Assembly (NCBI GenBank): GCA_019113455.1 | Contig: DXHG01000219.1 | Span: 1 to 8,376, forward strand | Direction: 5' to 3' | DNA length: 8,376 bases | Origin: Candidatus Treponema faecavium | Lineage (GTDB): Bacteria; Spirochaetota; Spirochaetia; Treponematales; Treponemataceae | Shown: one piece after another, positions 5,595 to 8,376 of the stretch | Layout of the letters: the number at the start of each line of letters is the position of its first letter | How positions within the stretch are numbered: the first letter of the stretch is position 1 | The notes under the pieces: generated by a model | Seen by the model: the letters and a program-made list of their open reading frames with translations, nothing else | Told to the model about the DNA's origin: nothing | Databases searched by the model: none | Position numbers and translations under genes: made by a program

Positions 5595-7082
5595 ATGAAG
5601 ATTTTAATGGTTTCGGCCGAGGTGATGCCGTTTGCAAAAACAGGCGGTTTGGCTGATGCGGTATCGGCTTTGGCAATGACGCTGCACAAGCAGGGGCACG
5701 ATGTGCGTGTCGTTATGCCGCGGTATTACCGCATAGACCGCAGGAATCTGGAACAGCTTGAAGGGCCGATGGGCGTTCAAGCCGGATTTCAGGAAGCATG
5801 GACTGCCGTGTATACCGCGCCGCTGCCGGGCACGGACGGGCTTCCGGTATACTTTATCGATCACGAACAGAGTTTTGGCCGCGATGGTATTTACGGTTCT
5901 GCCTCGGAGCCTGATTTTCACGATAATCCGTACCGGTTTTCCATTCTCTGCCACGGCGCGTTTCAGTTATGCCGCAAGCTCAACTGGTATCCTGACGTGA
6001 TTCACGCGCACGACTGGTCGGCGGCGCTTGCGCCGGTATTGCTGCGCTTTGTCGAAAAATACAACGGTTTTGAAAACACAGCAAGCGTGTTCACGATTCA
6101 TAATCTCGGCTATCAGGGCGTGTACGGCAAATATGAGTATCCGGTAACGGGGCTTGACTGGAATTTCTTTTACGCCGCCGGTTTTGAAGATTGGGATCGC
6201 ATCAATTTCTTAAAAGCGGGTCTGACGTCTTCTGATATGCTGACGACGGTATCGCCGACGTACGCGCGCGAGATACAGACGGAAGGAGCAGGCTTCCGCA
6301 TGGACGGCCTGCTCAGGCACCGCAGCGATGCGCTCGTGGGTATTTTGAACGGCGTTGACACTAAAGAATGGAATCCCGCAACAGACAAGCGCATACCGGT
6401 GAATTATACGGCAAAGACGCTTGAAAAGAAAACAGAAAACAAAAAAGCGCTGCAGGAGCGCATGGGGCTTGAAACAGATCCTGATATTCCGGTGATCGGC
6501 GTTGTTACCCGTCTTGTGGATCAAAAAGGCATTGCGGAGATGTTTGCCCCCACGTTCGGCTCGATGTTTAATATCTGCGCTTCGATGAAAGTGCAGGTGG
6601 TGGTGCTTGGTTCAGGCGAGCGGTGGTGCGAGGACGAGCTTCGCGCGCTGACTGCAAAACTGCCGAATTTCAAAATATATATCGGCTATGACGAAAACCT
6701 CAGCCATCTGATAGAAGCGGGCAGCGACTTTTTCTTAATGCCGTCGCGCTATGAGCCGTGCGGACTGAATCAGATGTATTCGCTCCTGTACGGAACGCTG
6801 CCGATTGTGCACCGTACCGGCGGCCTTGCCGATACCGTGCAGAACTACAATGAGCAGACGGGCGAGGGAACGGGCTTTGTGTTCGATAATCTGACGCCGC
6901 AGAGCGTGTATGATACGGTTGGCTGGGCTGTGTATGCGTGGTATAACAAGCGCGAGCATATCGAACAGATGCGTAAGCGCGGCATGGCGCAGCAGTTTGG
7001 CTGGGATCTGGCCGCCCAAAAGTATCTGGACGTGTATAAAGAAGCACGCCGCCGCACCGGCTGCCGTGATTTCGATGCGTGA
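5595..7082 (+). CDS. glgA: glycogen synthase (ADP-glucose, GT5 family)
   Basis: A 495-residue GT-B glycosyltransferase that extends alpha-1,4-glucan chains from ADP-glucose in the cytoplasm; bacterial GlgA proteins are commonly about 475-500 residues. The N-terminal domain starts with MKILMVSAEVMPFAKTGGLADAV, carrying the KTGGL (15-19) nucleotide-sugar loop, followed by VIHAHDWSAAL and FTIHNLGYQG. The C-terminal domain has IPVIGVVTRLVDQKG (the GT-B R-x-x-x-QKG type loop) and MPSRYEPCGLNQMYSLLYGT with E387, then RTGGLADTV. All key family marks are present and nothing is truncated. It follows the aminotransferase gene by 53 bases and is closed by a strong terminator. No branching enzyme, ADP-glucose pyrophosphorylase or phosphorylase gene is in the window, so the rest of the glycogen pathway must lie elsewhere. 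Confidence 0.97.
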   Translation: MKILMVSAEVMPFAKTGGLADAVSALAMTLHKQGHDVRVVMPRYYRIDRRNLEQLEGPMGVQAGFQEAWTAVYTAPLPGTDGLPVYFIDHEQSFGRDGIYGSASEPDFHDNPYRFSILCHGAFQLCRKLNWYPDVIHAHDWSAALAPVLLRFVEKYNGFENTASVFTIHNLGYQGVYGKYEYPVTGLDWNFFYAAGFEDWDRINFLKAGLTSSDMLTTVSPTYAREIQTEGAGFRMDGLLRHRSDALVGILNGVDTKEWNPATDKRIPVNYTAKTLEKKTENKKALQERMGLETDPDIPVIGVVTRLVDQKGIAEMFAPTFGSMFNICASMKVQVVVLGSGERWCEDELRALTAKLPNFKIYIGYDENLSHLIEAGSDFFLMPSRYEPCGLNQMYSLLYGTLPIVHRTGGLADTVQNYNEQTGEGTGFVFDNLTPQSVYDTVGWAVYAWYNKREHIEQMRKRGMAQQFGWDLAAQKYLDVYKEARRRTGCRDFDA

Positions 7083-7119
7083 TAACGATTAGCGAGCGGA
7101 TGTCTCTGACAAGTATGTG

Positions 7120-7156
7120 AAAATGCTGCCGCGTGCTGAACGCGGCAGCATTTTTT
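7120..7156 (+). terminator. intrinsic terminator of glgA
   Basis: A ten-pair stem TGCTGCCGCG/CGCGGCAGCA (7124-7133/7141-7150) with loop TGCTGAA, A's before it and six T after it (7151-7156). The A and T tracts could extend the stem and give partial function on the opposite strand. It ends the aminotransferase-glgA unit and insulates the ankyrin gene. Confidence 0.93.
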
Positions 7157-7176
7157 GTAAGTATAAAACTTGCGTC

Positions 7177-7206
7177 TTGTTTTTTTTGCATAGAATGGCA
7201 TATACT
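7177..7206 (+). promoter_or_regulatory. promoter of the ankyrin gene and probably murG
   Basis: TTGTTT (7177-7182), an 18-base spacer beginning with T's, and TATACT (7201-7206). The predicted initiation point, about 7 bases after the -10 box, is 7213, which is the A of the ATG start codon; the mRNA would have no leader. Confidence 0.6.
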
Positions 7207-7212
7207 AATCTC

Positions 7213-8124
7213 ATGAACTGGTTATTGATTACGCCTGCGAATACGGTTTCTGACTTTGCGCAGCTGCAGAGCGTTTTTGCCAAGCAGCAGATACACATGT
7301 GCATACTTGAAACTGACGCCGAAGGGGCTTTGTCTCATAAAGCATTGATGGATGCGGTACGCGATGCTGCATACTGTGTTATGAACAAAGCGTCGCTGCT
7401 GTGTAAAAATGACGATATGCTGTTTGCACTGGGATACATGATTGGCAAGGGCGTGTCTGTTTTTATGACAGAACGGCCTGAAAATTCCCGGTACAATTAT
7501 TTTTCTGATCAGCTATTTTCGTTTACGTCTGTTGCAGCGCTGTCTCAGTCGATTGAGGAACATCTGCCGGAATATATGGCGGTAATCAACCGCAAACAGG
7601 CGCTTGACTCTCTTGTGTCGCGCGGTATACCGTTTACGCCCGACTGTTTTTCTTTTCATATTGCTTCGGATAACATGCGTGAATGCAGTTTATTTATAGC
7701 TGCGGGCATGGATGTGAACAGCTGCGATTCTGCCGGCGTGTCAATGCTGAATATTGCCTCACGGACCGGTAAGCTTGACATGGTAACGTGGCTGTTGGCG
7801 CACGGTGCCGATATTAACGCGATAGCGCGCGACCGCGGATATACGCCGGTCATGGACGCAATCTGGAAAACAAAGCCGGATATTGTTGAAGTGCTCGTGA
7901 ATCACGGCGCAGATTTGAATGTGATCAGTAAAGATGGGCAGCCGCCGCTTGTTTTGGCTGTCGGCAACGGAAACGAGACAATCTGCCGGCTGTTAGTTGA
8001 GCATGGCGCGGATCCGCTGATAAAGGATTCCATGGGTATGTCGGCGCTCGATTACGCGCGTCTGTTTAAAAAAGACCGGCTCGTTTCATTGTTTGAAAAG
8101 TATGTTCAAAAAGAAGAACAGTAA
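7213..8124 (+). CDS. ankyrin-repeat protein with Rossmann/deoxyribosyltransferase-like N-terminal domain
   Basis: A 303-residue protein without signal peptide or membrane segment, so probably cytoplasmic. Residues about 1-118 alternate strands and helices: WLLITPA (3-9), HMCILET (28-34), a helix with ALMDAVRDAAYCVM (44-57), NDDMLFALGYMIGKGVSVFMTE (67 onward, ending 87), then FSFTSVAALSQSIEEHL. This resembles nucleoside 2-deoxyribosyltransferase/TIR-like alpha-beta domains, where a G-Y/A-x-x-x-GK-x-V segment follows the active-site turn; the usual catalytic Glu before LGY is Ala72 here, so activity is doubtful. Residues about 142-298 form four to five ankyrin repeats with marks such as LLAHGADIN (194-202), LVNHGADLN (228-236) and LVEHGADPL (261-269). 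ATG at 7213 is chosen because the earlier in-frame starts lie in or before the terminator or precede the promoter. It overlaps murG by 23 bases. Partner and role are unknown. Confidence 0.85.
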   Translation: MNWLLITPANTVSDFAQLQSVFAKQQIHMCILETDAEGALSHKALMDAVRDAAYCVMNKASLLCKNDDMLFALGYMIGKGVSVFMTERPENSRYNYFSDQLFSFTSVAALSQSIEEHLPEYMAVINRKQALDSLVSRGIPFTPDCFSFHIASDNMRECSLFIAAGMDVNSCDSAGVSMLNIASRTGKLDMVTWLLAHGADINAIARDRGYTPVMDAIWKTKPDIVEVLVNHGADLNVISKDGQPPLVLAVGNGNETICRLLVEHGADPLIKDSMGMSALDYARLFKKDRLVSLFEKYVQKEEQ

Positions 8125-8376
8125 TACCGGCACTGTCCGGATTATGTGTACCGGCGGAGGAACCGGCGGTCATATTTATCCCGGGCTTGCCGTTATTGAT
8201 GAGCTGCGGTCGCTGTGTGCCGGTGTGCCGCTGCGCGTGTGCTGGATCGGGGATTCCGGCGGCAGGGACAGGACGCTGGTTGAAAAAAGCGGGAGCGTTG
8301 ACGTGTTTTACGGCGTTCCCTCAGGAAAGCTGCGCCGGTATTTTTCGCTTCGCACGGTGCTTGACGTGTTTAAAAT
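8102..8376 (+). CDS. murG: MurG, lipid II GlcNAc transferase (5' part, runs off the window)
   Basis: The first 91 codons are present. MurG adds GlcNAc from UDP-GlcNAc to lipid I on the inner face of the cytoplasmic membrane, making the peptidoglycan precursor lipid II. The diagnostic N-terminal loop reads TGGGTGGHIYPGLAV, with the conserved His, followed by VCWIGDSGGRDRTLVEKSG and the SGKLRRYFS segment matching the family's SGLR region. ATG at 8102 is preferred over ATG at 8144 because the later start would remove most of the first beta strand (VRIMCTGG). It lies inside the last codons of the ankyrin gene (23-base overlap), with only weak purine-rich sequence upstream, so translation is probably coupled to the ankyrin gene. 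The extra basic N-terminus (FKKK) could aid membrane association (inference). Confidence 0.93.
   Translation, partial: MFKKKNSNTGTVRIMCTGGGTGGHIYPGLAVIDELRSLCAGVPLRVCWIGDSGGRDRTLVEKSGSVDVFYGVPSGKLRRYFSLRTVLDVFK

Noticed and set aside
7117..7212. An earlier ATG (7117) in frame with the ankyrin protein, giving 32 extra residues
   Set aside because: That stretch is the glgA terminator hairpin plus the promoter of the ankyrin gene; the extra residues look like translated non-coding sequence, and the protein starts cleanly at 7213.
1..8376. CRISPR arrays, insertion sequences, prophage or attachment-site duplications
   Set aside because: I saw no regularly spaced repeats, transposase or integrase frames, or second copy of the tRNA 3' end within the window.

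Overview
The window has the look of a mid-GC spirochaete chromosome, most likely an oral or animal-associated Treponema. This is an inference from how the proteins read (the secreted hypothetical protein, GlgA and MurG in particular) and from a tRNA with no encoded CCA; no species can be named. Gene density is high and nothing looks like a transposon, prophage or CRISPR array.

Layout, left to right. (1) Positions 1-198 hold a compact tRNA unit: a near-consensus promoter, a CAU-anticodon tRNA (elongator Met most likely) and a strong intrinsic terminator. (2) Positions 235-1764 (+) encode a stand-alone OLD-type protein, an ABC/AAA-like ATPase joined to a TOPRIM nuclease-type domain, the family that includes P2 OLD and GajA. 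(3) On the minus strand, converging on it with a 4-nt gap, is a two-gene unit: a WecA/TagO-like polyprenyl-phosphate sugar-1-phosphate transferase (3217-2171) followed by a small VanZ-family membrane protein (2161-1769). The transferase has a nine-G run in its ribosome-binding region. (4) A second minus-strand gene (4090-3350) encodes a secreted protein of unknown function. (5) A divergent, structured intergenic region of about 220 nt leads into plus-strand genes: a PLP aminotransferase (4309-5541), then glycogen synthase glgA (5595-7082), closed by a strong terminator. (6) An ankyrin-repeat protein with a Rossmann/deoxyribosyltransferase-like N-terminal domain (7213-8124) has its own promoter and overlaps the 5' end of murG (8102 onward, cut by the window edge).

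The themes are envelope building (the WecA-like enzyme makes lipid-linked sugar on undecaprenyl phosphate; MurG makes lipid II on the same carrier; VanZ is a membrane accessory) and storage carbohydrate (GlgA), with a possible DNA-processing or defence ATPase at the left edge. The most interesting observations are two genes whose start codons lie exactly six bases after a TATACT box, as expected for leaderless mRNAs; the poly-G run in the wecA-like ribosome-binding site, a candidate for slippage-based expression switching; and the ankyrin fusion protein directly upstream of murG.
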